Source of the DNA: Paenibacillus rhizosphaerae
GTDB lineage: Bacteria; Bacillota; Bacilli; Paenibacillales; Paenibacillaceae
Assembly (NCBI RefSeq): GCF_014192015.1
Contig: NZ_JACHXJ010000002.1
Coordinates: 1,302,001 to 1,366,000, forward strand
DNA length: 64,000 nt
Direction: 5' to 3'
Below the pieces are notes generated by a model that saw only the letters and a list, made by a program, of their open reading frames with translations, was not told where the DNA came from and ran no database searches. Each line of letters begins with the position of its first letter. The first letter of the stretch is position 1. Both the position numbers and the translations under genes were made by a program. This document shows, piece after piece, positions 33,060-41,368 of the stretch.

Positions 33060-33146
33060 GTGTACGCAGATCGTTGGCTGCGGATTGATTGTAAAGCGGA
33101 ATTCGAAGCGGTCTGGAAGCTGATCGAAGCGGAGATTGCAGGATAG
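33060..33146 (+). pseudogene. Unidentified coding remnant
   Basis: The frame reads VYADRWLRIDCKAEFEAVWK and ends ..EAEIAG-stop. The composition looks like a genuine protein C terminus, but there is no start with a ribosome site and no family was recognised. It lies between the acetyltransferase and the next terminator. Confidence 0.3.
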
Positions 33147-33201
33147 ACGCAAGGATGAGCGGAATATAGTGATGCCCTGCAGACATGAGATTATACGGGT
33201 G

Positions 33202-33240
33202 AAAAAAACGCCGGAGACCTTCAACAAGGGACCGGCGTTT
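33202..33240 (-). terminator. Rho-independent terminator of the VOC-family gene
   Basis: Read on the minus strand, AAACGCCGG/CCGGCGTTT is followed by a run of T. Confidence 0.9.
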
Positions 33241-33245
33241 CCATA

Positions 33246-33647
33246 TTAACGTTTCGGCATTTTGCTCTCATCCATGTACAGCAGGTTCCAGCGGTGACCG
33301 TCCAGGTCGGCAAATCCCGCGCCGTACATCCAGCCGTCAATTTCACTCGGCTTGCCAAAGATGCTTCCTCCGGCAAACTCTACTTTTTGAATAAAGGCAT
33401 CGACTTCTTCTCTGCTGTCAGCTCCGATGGAAAATATCACCTCTGCGCTATGTGAAGTATCCGCGGTTTTTGCGCCTGTAAATTTTTCAAACGCCGCATC
33501 CGGAAACAGCAGAATCGTTGTTTGGCCTATGACAAGCTTGGATCTCTCGTCACCAACGCTCACCGCATGGAATCCAATTTCATTGAAAAAGGCAGTTGAT
33601 CGCTCAACATCTTTGACCGGCAGGTTAATCCAAATCTCCTGTGACAT
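33246..33647 (-). CDS. VOC/glyoxalase-superfamily protein
   Basis: 133 residues. Paired beta-alpha-beta-beta-beta modules are seen: WINLPVKDVERSTAFFNEIG at the N terminus and GWMYGAGFADLDGHRWNLLYMD at the C terminus, the latter with the typical metal-ligand D-x-D-GH-x-W pattern. Small VOC proteins of this type include glyoxalase I-like and antibiotic-binding or thiol-transfer proteins. No neighbour fixes the role. Single gene with its own terminator. Confidence 0.9.
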   Translation of the reverse strand: MSQEIWINLPVKDVERSTAFFNEIGFHAVSVGDERSKLVIGQTTILLFPDAAFEKFTGAKTADTSHSAEVIFSIGADSREEVDAFIQKVEFAGGSIFGKPSEIDGWMYGAGFADLDGHRWNLLYMDESKMPKR

Positions 33648-33768
33648 GGCTGTGGCCCCCTGGAATATATTTTCAACTACTCCTTACTATACTCTACTTC
33701 TGCTGCGGAAGGGAATCTTAGGAAACAGGTTGTTTTCCTTTTGATCATTAGGTCAGTGGAGAGATGCT

Positions 33769-34515
33769 CTACCGATTGATATTGTACATAATTGCACTGT
33801 AAAGAAAATCTGCTAAATCCTCATTGCTATATTGATTAAAATAGCTTTTGAATCGTGCATCGAATTTATACGTATTGGCAATGCAAGCCAGTAATTCTGC
33901 ATCACATGGCATGAATTGCATTAATATGTTTTTCCACTCCTCGATGAATCGCTGCACTTCATCGGAGGAAGGATCTTGATGGATACAAGACGCCATTCGT
34001 TTGAAAATTTCCTCCATGGCTGAAAAACGTTCCTCTTGTTCATCTGGTGAACATGCTTCCAACGTTTCATTAAACACTTGATACGCCTCTGTTTCACCAT
34101 AAATAAATCTCGCCTCATTTGCATATTGTTCTCTCAATGGCAAAGCGGAAGTACTATTGAAAATTTGCAAATGACTTATATCATTTCCCGCAACGTATTC
34201 TTCGAGAGCTGTCATGATTGTATCCAGTCTTTGCTTTTTCGATAATAAAGTTTGTTTCTGCTTCTTTAATATTTGTTTCTGTTCTTCCCTGGTTAACTGT
34301 AAAATGTCCGCAATTTCTTTCAAGGAAAAATCCAATTCCTTTAAGAACATAATCGTTTGAAGTTTTTCCAAACTGCTTCGGTCGTATAGGCGATACCCTT
34401 TTTCCGTCAGATGTGTCGGTTTAAATAAATGAATTCTATCGTAATAATGCAAAGTCCGGCCTGTAATGCCTGTAATCTGAACAATATCTTTAACTGTTAA
34501 TAATGGTTTCTTCAT
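33769..34515 (-). CDS. TipA-like MerR regulator with a TipAS drug-binding domain
   Basis: 248 residues. The N-terminal MerR winged helix is at residues 5-45 (LTVKDIVQITGITGRTLHYY, then LTEKGYRLYD), followed by a long coiled coil (about residues 80-110). The globular TipAS-like domain covers about residues 120-245 (YANEARFIYGETEAYQVFNE). In TipA/AlbA proteins this domain sequesters thiopeptides or albicidin-like antibiotics. Its start lies 26 bp inside the upstream DUF2268 gene, giving tight translational coupling. The shared promoter has a MerR-type dyad, so drug-induced activation of the operon is likely. Confidence 0.92.
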   Translation of the reverse strand: MKKPLLTVKDIVQITGITGRTLHYYDRIHLFKPTHLTEKGYRLYDRSSLEKLQTIMFLKELDFSLKEIADILQLTREEQKQILKKQKQTLLSKKQRLDTIMTALEEYVAGNDISHLQIFNSTSALPLREQYANEARFIYGETEAYQVFNETLEACSPDEQEERFSAMEEIFKRMASCIHQDPSSDEVQRFIEEWKNILMQFMPCDAELLACIANTYKFDARFKSYFNQYSNEDLADFLYSAIMYNINR

Positions 34516-35416
34516 CCCAAAATCCTTTGACTTCTTCTAGTATTTGAGCAGCAGACGTTATTGTTGCCTCAAAGATCGTTTTTCCTGTTTTTCTTAAATA
34601 GGATCGGATTAAATAATATCCGCAAGCGTAACCGGCGCTATAAGGCATATTGACCGGTTTAAAGTTTTGAAGTTTTGCGATCTCGTCACCGTATAGATAC
34701 GGACCGATTTTATCAAACCCAGTTACTTGCAGCTGCTCTCTAAGCACAGGCTTTATGCGCCTGTTCAGTGTTTCTGCGTTTGTTTTCGTCACCCAAGGGC
34801 CGAGCCATTCTTCGCCAAATATGAACGCAGCATAGTTTTCAGCTAATCCTTCACTGACAATAAGCTCGCCCAAATTAACGGTGTGATCCCACTGAATAAA
34901 TTGATATCGTACATTATGGTTGCATTCGTGCGACAGCGCAACCTTCATTCGTGGAATCGTATACTCATTTGGCAAGAGTGTACCCCAGATAAACCCGGGA
35001 ATGCCCCCAAAGCCGCTATATCCTTCGTTTATTGCTAAGGCACGGCTTTCCGGATTCCCTAGTTGAATGGTAAACAAATAGTCGGATACGGGGAGGTTAA
35101 TTCCCTGCTCTACAAAGAGATGCAGGCTTTTCTTCACCGCATGCTCACACTCTAGCCAAAAGGATTCCGACGAAATCAGCCCGATCTCTGCCGAAATCTG
35201 AGGGGTAATCTGATTAGGGGATCGATGCATCATGCTGTTAAACGCAATAACATCAAACCCATTCGCCTCTTCAGCTTTAAAAGGAATCTGTTGAATTTGC
35301 CATTGTTTCATAAAGGGAGCCATCATTTCGTTTCTGAATAATTCAAGTTTTTCCTCCGGCGAAGCTTGGGCAACTTGTTGATAAATATAATCTGAGCGCA
35401 GTGTTTTTATTTTCAT
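34490..35416 (-). CDS. DUF2268 family putative zinc metalloprotease (YjaZ-like)
   Basis: 308 residues from the ATG after TGGAGTG. The zinc motif is HECNH (His163, Glu164, His167), with a further acidic ligand in SEGLAENYA about 25 residues on, as in gluzincin-like DUF2268 proteins. No signal peptide or membrane segment, so it acts in the cytoplasm if active. First gene of a two-gene operon with the TipA-like regulator, which overlaps its end. Proteolysis or peptide-drug degradation is a reasonable guess, unproven. Confidence 0.85.
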   Translation of the reverse strand: MKIKTLRSDYIYQQVAQASPEEKLELFRNEMMAPFMKQWQIQQIPFKAEEANGFDVIAFNSMMHRSPNQITPQISAEIGLISSESFWLECEHAVKKSLHLFVEQGINLPVSDYLFTIQLGNPESRALAINEGYSGFGGIPGFIWGTLLPNEYTIPRMKVALSHECNHNVRYQFIQWDHTVNLGELIVSEGLAENYAAFIFGEEWLGPWVTKTNAETLNRRIKPVLREQLQVTGFDKIGPYLYGDEIAKLQNFKPVNMPYSAGYACGYYLIRSYLRKTGKTIFEATITSAAQILEEVKGFWDEETIINS

Positions 35417-35446
35417 TTCTCTCACTCCAAGTCGTTTATAGTGAGA

Positions 35447-35477
35447 ATTATGCACTATGACCTAACGTCATAGTCAA
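35447..35477 (-). promoter_or_regulatory. MerR-type promoter of the DUF2268/TipA operon
   Basis: On the minus strand TTGACT (35477-35472) and CATAAT (35452-35447) are 19 bp apart. The perfect dyad CTATGAC-N5-GTCATAG (35455-35473) lies in the spacer. The TipA-like regulator encoded second in the operon is the likely ligand-dependent activator. Confidence 0.78.
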
Positions 35478-35641
35478 GTACCTCGGTTCAAATATAAAGG
35501 TTCGACCCAGTTTAGTAAGTTGCGCCACTATGGGGAAGTTTTTTTAAAATTACCTTTTCCCTTCATTATTACAGGATGACAATCTAAACTTGAAGTACAA
35601 CAATGTTTTACCTTGTTAAAGTACGATTGGAGGACTTCATG

Positions 35642-36703
35642 ATGAGCGAAATCCAAGCTGAAACTCTGGCACAGGTTTTAAGCCAAATGCACGGTACGAA
35701 AATAATCTGCGCCGATATCCAAACCACACCATTACATGGCGGTACAGTAGGTAATGTACAGCTTGTAACGGGCAAAGCCACAACGACTGACGGCGGGGAA
35801 ATAACCTATAGAATCGTATTAAAAACGCAGAAGAAATGGGATCGCTACAGCGACCCCGATTCATGGCGTAGAGAATATGATTTGTATAACTCCAATTTCG
35901 GAGCTCTGTTTTCTGAAACTTTCCGTTGGCCCGAATGTTATCACGTCGAGAAGAACGAAGAAGAGAACGAAACGCGGATATGGATGGAATATATCAACGG
36001 CATATCGGGTTTGAACCTGACCGGCGATATGTATGAACGTGCAGCAAAGGAATTAGGACGATTCCAGGGCAAGTTATATGCCGAGCAGCCAGCTTTTTTG
36101 CAGAACTTGACCAACCTGAGTAAAGTGGAGAATATGAAGAATTTCTATCTTCATTATCGGTCATGGAATAGAGTGTACGATTATATACGATCCGACGTTT
36201 GCGAAATCCCGAAACACCTATGTAACATGCTCATCGATATTGATGAAAACACAGACGAAATATTCAACCGTATTGAAAAGCTGCCCATCGTCCTGTGCCA
36301 CAGGGATTTTTGGGTGACAAACCTATTTTATTCAGACGATAACATCATACTCATCGACTGGGATACCACGGGATGGGGCTATTTAGGTGAAGATATGGCA
36401 AGTCTTATCGCAGACGAAGCTGATATTGAGCACATGGTTGAATACTACCGTAGATGTATCCCGGCGTACTACAAGGGCTTTTCGGAACATGCGGATATTT
36501 CACATATAACGGATAACTGCATTTATGAACTGATTCTACTTATGTTTGGTTACAGGCTTGTAGAGTGGTTTATGAACGCAGGATCGGGTGATGATGAAAG
36601 AACGTTGCACCTCCACACCCTGCAAAAAATCTATGAGATGAGGCATGAAAACGAATCCGCGCTGTCCGCTGGGGCGGAGAGAATGAACAGAGCGCCGTGT
36701 TGA
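35642..36703 (+). CDS. Aminoglycoside phosphotransferase (APH)/choline kinase-family enzyme
   Basis: 353 residues from the second of two adjacent ATG codons (8 bases after GGAGG; the first is 5 bases away). The kinase catalytic loop is VLCHRDFWVTN (Brenner motif HxDxxxxN) and the metal-binding segment is LIDWDTTGWG, both near residues 215-245. WMEYINGI acts as hinge. Phosphorylates a small molecule such as an antibiotic, sugar or choline-like alcohol; sequence alone does not tell which. Own transcription unit facing away from the protease operon. Confidence 0.88.
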   Translation: MSEIQAETLAQVLSQMHGTKIICADIQTTPLHGGTVGNVQLVTGKATTTDGGEITYRIVLKTQKKWDRYSDPDSWRREYDLYNSNFGALFSETFRWPECYHVEKNEEENETRIWMEYINGISGLNLTGDMYERAAKELGRFQGKLYAEQPAFLQNLTNLSKVENMKNFYLHYRSWNRVYDYIRSDVCEIPKHLCNMLIDIDENTDEIFNRIEKLPIVLCHRDFWVTNLFYSDDNIILIDWDTTGWGYLGEDMASLIADEADIEHMVEYYRRCIPAYYKGFSEHADISHITDNCIYELILLMFGYRLVEWFMNAGSGDDERTLHLHTLQKIYEMRHENESALSAGAERMNRAPC

Positions 36704-36753
36704 ACAGCCTTCCGGAGGACGAATGAATATAGCTGCTGCGCGGACACTGGCGT

Positions 36754-37184
36754 CAGTATAATGTCCAAATCTACCATAATACGATTGTCAATGTAGGCAA
36801 CAACACTCCTGCATTTACCCTCGGTGGAAGAACCTACAGCCGGTAGGGACGAAGATCTATAACAATCTGATCTTTAGTCATACAGGCACCATGTTTCATG
36901 AGACCGAAGCTATGATGAAAGCACCGGCCCAAGAACGACCCGAGTACAAAGGGAATAAGGTGAAAGAAATCGCGCCTATTTCGAACAATCCCGTTGTTAG
37001 CGGGGCCATGCGCCAAGAGGATCTGCGGCTTGCCCCGCGGTACAGACGGCTTGATCCGGTTGTCGTTATACAGTCCGGCCATCGATTCGGCCGTCAGTCC
37101 CGTTGCTTGCTCTGGACGACAGGGACGGTCAGATGAGATATGCGTATGATCAAATAGGCATGCCGAGCACAGGAAAAATGACCT
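36754..37184 (+). pseudogene. Right-handed parallel beta-helix polysaccharide lyase (PL6-like), degraded
   Basis: Coding fragments appear in successive frames: QYNVQIYHNTIVNVGNN to RTYSR-stop, then PVGTKIYNNLIFSHTGTMF, then SPAIDSAVSPVA, then DDRDGQMRYAYDQIG and a stop. Linking them needs at least three frameshifts. N-T-I-V-N-V-G and SPAIDS followed by D-x-D-G-Q are end-region features of parallel beta-helix lyases (PL6/chondroitinase-B-like). The N-terminal half is absent. No functional product expected. Confidence 0.65.
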
Positions 37185-37660
37185 AATAAAGCTGGCAGTA
37201 ATAATTCCCAGGGGTGTACAGGGTTGATCCGAGTGGACTGCATAACCTGAACGAGAACTCGCTGTACAATTTGTGGAAAAAGTCTGAAGGTTGAAAAAAT
37301 GTAGGTTACCAATGTTTTACTGATACCCTCTGACAAATATAGAATACACACGCTTCTTAGCCGCGTAGCTGCGGCTTTTTTGTTTTAACCATAATTGATA
37401 AGAATTATCCAATTATGAGGCTGGCGTTCATTTGTAATATCGAAGTTGTCGTCATCGTAAGTAATGAATTTCAATATGCTCAGAGATACTAATCGAACGG
37501 ACAGGTTGACTCAACAAACGGGTACGATAACAAAGGCATTCTCAATGGATTCAAGGATATCGTTCGTTTCTGGTGTCACAAATTGGAGCCTTACAGCGCT
37601 CTTTGTCCAAAATCTAATGAAGCTGTTGAACGATGAACGACTTGCCATGTGTCAATCATA
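37185..37660 (+). other. Gene-free stretch with further unidentified coding scraps
   Basis: Short frames such as VYRVDPSGLHNLNENSLYNL..SEG-stop (37214-37294) and, past the hairpin, GQVDSTNGYDNKGILNGFKD..AVER-stop look like degraded protein ends but match no family I know. No intact gene, transposase or integrase is visible. The region looks like a decay or junction zone between the APH gene and the MarR operon. Confidence 0.4.
37359..37381 (+). terminator. Hairpin terminator, copy B of the dispersed family
   Basis: AGCCGC-GTAGCT-GCGGCT followed by six T. The flanks AATACACACGCTT and TTGTTTTAACC match copies C and E. It stands inside decayed DNA with no intact gene directly upstream. Confidence 0.75.
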
Positions 37661-37710
37661 AGGGTCTTCAGCTGATGGTACCCTAAACAACATTTACTAC
37701 TATGAACTTA

Positions 37711-37765
37711 TTGACATATCGGTTGAATGGTTAGATAATAGTTCGCATGCGAAATATTTTGCGAA
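37711..37765 (+). promoter_or_regulatory. Promoter and MarR operator of the efflux operon
   Basis: TTGACA (37711-37716), 17 bp, GATAAT (37734-37739) is a near-consensus promoter. The perfect palindrome TTCGCATGCGAA (37742-37753) lies at the expected transcription start, and a further TGCGAA half-site at 37760-37765 extends it. Typical position for autorepression by a MarR dimer. Confidence 0.8.
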
Positions 37766-37777
37766 GGGAGCTTGACG

Positions 37778-38218
37778 TTGGGAGAACAGCAGATCCTGGA
37801 AATATTCCAAAGCTACCGCGAAGTTCATCAGGCGTTCTTCCAGTTGATGACCAAAGCGGCGAGCAAGCATAAACTCACGGCGCTGCAGTTTGTCGTGCTG
37901 AAGGTGCTGAAGGAGTACCCCGAAATCCGCCTTTCGGACCTTGCCGAACAAGTGAAACTCGGCAATAGCACGACCAGCGGCATCGTCGACCGGATGGTCA
38001 AGGCAGGTCTCGTTGACCGGGAGCGGACCGAGACCGACAGGCGAGCGATGACGCTGACCCTTTCCGAGAAAGGGGCGGCGCTCTGGCGCGAAACGGAAGC
38101 CACCCGCCTGCACATGATGCGGTCCCTGCTAGAGCTACCTGAGGAAGACCAGCGGGAGCTTCATCGCATCCAGCAAAAAGTATTGCATCTTTTAAGAAAA
38201 TCTAGAGAGGAAGGTTAA
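37778..38218 (+). CDS. MarR-family transcriptional repressor
   Basis: 146 residues from a TTG 7 bases after AAGGGAG; another in-frame TTG at 37772 is too close. Winged helix-turn-helix in the middle (IRLSDLAEQVKLGNSTTSGIVDRM, about residues 52-75), with the wing DRRAMTLTLSEKG and helices at both ends for dimerisation. No redox-sensing Cys is present. The MFS exporter begins 3 bp after its stop, so both are cotranscribed and the repressor probably responds to an exported compound. Confidence 0.93.
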   Translation: MGEQQILEIFQSYREVHQAFFQLMTKAASKHKLTALQFVVLKVLKEYPEIRLSDLAEQVKLGNSTTSGIVDRMVKAGLVDRERTETDRRAMTLTLSEKGAALWRETEATRLHMMRSLLELPEEDQRELHRIQQKVLHLLRKSREEG

Positions 38219-38221
38219 GCC

Positions 38222-40009
38222 ATGACTAGTATGGTATCCAATCAATTACGCAAAGGGCCGATCATGGCCTCCTTGCTCATCGCCGCGTTCGTGGCGCTGT
38301 TAAGCCAAACGGTACTTAACGTTGCGCTTCCGAAAATGATGGCGGATCTCAACGTAACGGAAAGCACAATCCAGTGGCTGTCTAACGGCTATATGCTGGT
38401 GAACGGCGTGCTTGTGCCGGTCAGTGCATTCCTGATCAACCGGTTTACGACCCGGAAACTGTTTCTGTTAGCCTCATCCATGTTTGCGCTGGGCACGGTC
38501 ATCTGCGCGTTATCCGGGGATTTCAGCTGGCTGTTGGCCGGCCGTCTCGTGCAGGCCGTAGGCGCCGGCATCCTGATGCCGCTGATGACCGTCGTGACGC
38601 TGACTATCTTCCCCGTCGAGGAACGTGGTAAAGCCATGGGGCTGATGGGGGTCGCGATGATCTTCGCGCCGGCGATCGGACCGACGCTCTCCGGTTGGAT
38701 CGTTGAGAATTACGACTGGCACGTGCTGTTCTACATCGTGCTGCCGCTTGCGATCATCGCCGTGATTTTCGGTGCCTTCTCGATGAAGGACGTCATCAAG
38801 ACGTCCCGTCCGAAGCTCGACGTCCTGAGCGTGATCCTGTCGACACTCGGCTTCGGCGGTCTGCTGTACGGCTTCAGCGATGCCGGCACGAAAGGCTGGG
38901 ACTCGGAGGAAGTCATCATCTGCCTGGCCGTCGGCGCGGTCGCGCTCATCCTGTTCATCGTGCGTTCGATCATGGTGAAGAATCCGCTGCTTGAAATGCG
39001 GGTATTCAAATATTCCATGTTCTCGCTCACATCCCTGATTAACGCCATCATCACGATGGCGATGTTCTCCGGCATGATTCTGCTGCCGATCTTCCTGCAG
39101 AACATCCGTCACTTCACGCCGCTTGATTCCGGTCTCCTGCTGCTGCCGGGTGCCATCCTGATGGGTATCATGTCCCCGATCACGGGCATGGTGTTCGACA
39201 AAATCGGCGCGCGTTGGCTGGCCGTCGCCGGCCTCGTCATCACGACCATCACGACATACGAGTTCAGTCATCTGGAAGCTGATTCTTCATACAACCACAT
39301 GATGCTCATTTATACGGCGCGGATGTTCGGGATGTCCATGCTGATGATGCCGATCCAGACGGCCGGCCTCAACCAGCTGCCGCGCCGCCTGAACGCGCAC
39401 GGCTCGGCGATGTCCCAGACGCTGCGGAACGTATCAGGCGCGCTCGGTACCGCCTTGCTCGTCACGGTCATGACGAACAAAGCGGCCTCGCAAGTGAAAG
39501 AACTCGTCATCGCGGGACACATCAACCCGAACGACGCGGCCAAGATGGCCGATGTCACGCAGCAGGCGACCATCTACGGCATCAACCAGTCTTTCGTTGT
39601 CTCCACCTGGCTGACAGTCGCCGCGCTCGTCCTGGCGTTCTTCATTCGTAAGGTGAAGCCGCAAGAGGATACGGTGCAGGCACCGGTTAAAGCACCGGAA
39701 GCGAGTGAGTCGGCGGCCCAACCGGCGCCCGCGGAAGTGACTGCCCAACCGGCACTTGCGGAGGTAGCGGCTCATGCGGAGTTGCAAAACAAGGATAGCG
39801 AATTCCGCAATGCCATTCGAGGGTTTTTAACCCCGTCTCAGCCCGCGAAAGACGAAGGGCAATTCACCGATAAAGAATACCGGAAGGCGCTGCTGAAGCT
39901 GAAGGACGCCACTAACCAGGAAGCGGACCAGAAAGAAGAAATGTCCCCCGATCAAGCTTATCGGGAAACGCTCAAGAAATTGAACGGGCTCCTGAAGGAA
40001 AACAAATAA
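38222..40009 (+). CDS. DHA2-family (14-helix) MFS drug exporter with an unusual C-terminal tail
   Basis: 595 residues. MFS signature motifs are seen: NRFTTRKLFLLASSMFALG (motif A region) and RLVQAVGAGILMPLMTVVTL (motif B/C). Fourteen helices place it with EmrB/LmrB/QacA exporters. The helices end near residue 485. The last 110 residues are cytoplasmic: an Ala/Pro repeat (AQPAPAEVTAQPALAEVAA), then three related amphipathic stretches (FRNAIRGFL, YRKALLKLK, YRETLKKLN). The gene is visibly more GC-rich than its neighbours. Controlled by the MarR repressor upstream. Confidence 0.93.
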   Translation: MTSMVSNQLRKGPIMASLLIAAFVALLSQTVLNVALPKMMADLNVTESTIQWLSNGYMLVNGVLVPVSAFLINRFTTRKLFLLASSMFALGTVICALSGDFSWLLAGRLVQAVGAGILMPLMTVVTLTIFPVEERGKAMGLMGVAMIFAPAIGPTLSGWIVENYDWHVLFYIVLPLAIIAVIFGAFSMKDVIKTSRPKLDVLSVILSTLGFGGLLYGFSDAGTKGWDSEEVIICLAVGAVALILFIVRSIMVKNPLLEMRVFKYSMFSLTSLINAIITMAMFSGMILLPIFLQNIRHFTPLDSGLLLLPGAILMGIMSPITGMVFDKIGARWLAVAGLVITTITTYEFSHLEADSSYNHMMLIYTARMFGMSMLMMPIQTAGLNQLPRRLNAHGSAMSQTLRNVSGALGTALLVTVMTNKAASQVKELVIAGHINPNDAAKMADVTQQATIYGINQSFVVSTWLTVAALVLAFFIRKVKPQEDTVQAPVKAPEASESAAQPAPAEVTAQPALAEVAAHAELQNKDSEFRNAIRGFLTPSQPAKDEGQFTDKEYRKALLKLKDATNQEADQKEEMSPDQAYRETLKKLNGLLKENK

Positions 40010-40046
40010 GCGCGTCTGAACAACGATCATGAGAGGAGATCAATCG

Positions 40047-40610
40047 ATGAAAATCTATATTGTGTATGATAGCGAAGCGGGGCATACGGAACAGCTGGCC
40101 CGTTCCATTGCCAAAGGCGCCCAAAGCGTTGAAGGCGCGGAGGTATTCATCAATCACGTTAATAAGGCGAACGTCAAAGATCTTGCCGGTATGGATGCGA
40201 TTATATGGGGATGTCCCGGACACTTCGGCACGATTAGCTCCGGCTTAAAGGAATGGATCGATAAGCTCGGGTATTTGTGGGCAAACGGGACGTTAGTGGA
40301 TAAAATCGGCGCGGTATTTTGTACGACGGCAACTATTCATGGCGGTATCGAAGCGACCTTGCTTAACCTTGTTACGCCAATGCTGCATCAAGGCATGATG
40401 GTTGTCGGCTTGCCGGCTAACATTCCGGAGAATGCGCTGTACGGCAGTTATTATGGGGTCGGAGTGACGTCTCCTGTCGAAGATACCCGCGATGACCTGA
40501 TCCAATCGCTATTTGCGAAGGGTCTCGGGCTAGGAGAAGCCCTTGGAAAGCGCGTGGCCAATACGGCAAGCACCATTGCGGCAGGAAGGAAATTGCAGGG
40601 CAATCTTTAA
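40047..40610 (+). CDS. Flavodoxin-fold NAD(P)H:quinone reductase (WrbA-like)
   Basis: 187 residues from the ATG after GAGAGGAG. The N-terminal FMN loop is [37 protein letters not shown] and [16 protein letters not shown] match the WrbA flavin and tetramer segments. Two-electron reduction of quinones avoids semiquinone radicals. It follows the exporter after 37 bp in the same operon, which together suggests a quinone- or phenol-stress response as in MhqR/YodB-type regulons. Confidence 0.9.
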   Translation: MKIYIVYDSEAGHTEQLARSIAKGAQSVEGAEVFINHVNKANVKDLAGMDAIIWGCPGHFGTISSGLKEWIDKLGYLWANGTLVDKIGAVFCTTATIHGGIEATLLNLVTPMLHQGMMVVGLPANIPENALYGSYYGVGVTSPVEDTRDDLIQSLFAKGLGLGEALGKRVANTASTIAAGRKLQGNL

Positions 40611-40662
40611 ATAACCTAATGCAAGTACCTGCTGAGGACATCCTCGGCGAGCTTATATCAAC

Positions 40663-40700
40663 AAGAGCGCAGTCCCTTTGCAGGGGCCGCGCTCTTTTTC
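40663..40700 (+). terminator. Rho-independent terminator of the MarR-MFS-flavodoxin operon
   Basis: AAGAGCGC/GCGCTCTT perfect stem around an 18-base loop, then TTTC. Confidence 0.88.
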
Positions 40701-40829
40701 TTGTTTGCGCAGATGGCTCCGGTCGGCCGGGTAGATCAGAGAAAATCGTGATGAGCGGTTCAAAAAACAAGCACAATGGGTTGGAAACACCACCTATACT
40801 GGAATGACTGTACAGCTAGTGAAGCTTTG

Positions 40830-41318
40830 TTAAAAGCTGCGTTTCCACGCCCCAAGCCCTTGCATTTTACTTAGCAATACAATTTGCCCGATATGATATG
40901 CGTCGTGCAATGCTAAACTCTTCAGTTCAAGCACTAATGATCTTTCTTCAGGGATCTGTCTATACAAATCTTCTTGTTCTGATTTTGCTAGTATTTTTTC
41001 AAGTTCACGATGAACAAAAAAGTATTCTTGTTTTGTTTCCTTCCAATTCTGAAACGTCTCAGTTGGTAATCGAAATGTAGATTTGTTATCTTCTGCCTGT
41101 GGTTCATTTGCTGTTTCACCAAGAAACCGCATCAGAAGTCTCTTTTCATAGAAAAGTAAATGACAAACTAATTCCCAAATGGAGTTCATTTCATCAACTG
41201 GTTTCCAAATGGCCTGTTCAAAAGTAATATCCTTCAGCACTTTTTCAAGGGGTGGAAACCAGTCTTCTTTATCTAAACAGCTTGCCCATTGTTGTAACAA
41301 AAGTGTCCTTACATCCAT
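40830..41318 (-). CDS. DinB-family four-helix protein
   Basis: 162 residues; GAGGGATAAG precedes the ATG. DinB/YfiT-like four-helix bundle with metal-binding His in SIWELVCHLLFYEKR (near residue 53) and LALHDAYHIGQIVLLS (near residues 138-142). Members include thiol-dependent S-transferases and DNA-damage-induced proteins. No neighbour gives a substrate. It may follow the AraC gene on the same strand (50-bp gap), so it could be cotranscribed. Confidence 0.88.
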   Translation of the reverse strand: MDVRTLLLQQWASCLDKEDWFPPLEKVLKDITFEQAIWKPVDEMNSIWELVCHLLFYEKRLLMRFLGETANEPQAEDNKSTFRLPTETFQNWKETKQEYFFVHRELEKILAKSEQEDLYRQIPEERSLVLELKSLALHDAYHIGQIVLLSKMQGLGAWKRSF

Positions 41319-41368
41319 TTTCTTATCCCTCCAGTTTGATCCCTTTGGTCAAATTTCATTCGCGCTCC

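Noticed and set aside
37464..37661. 65-codon frame on the plus strand in the decay zone
   Set aside because: No ribosome site or recognisable motif. A different frame of the same DNA reads more like an old protein end.
38510..39271. 253-codon minus-strand frame opposite the MFS gene, rich in Asp, Arg, His and Gln
   Set aside because: Typical shadow of a GC-rich gene; composition is not protein-like and the plus-strand frame is a clear transporter.
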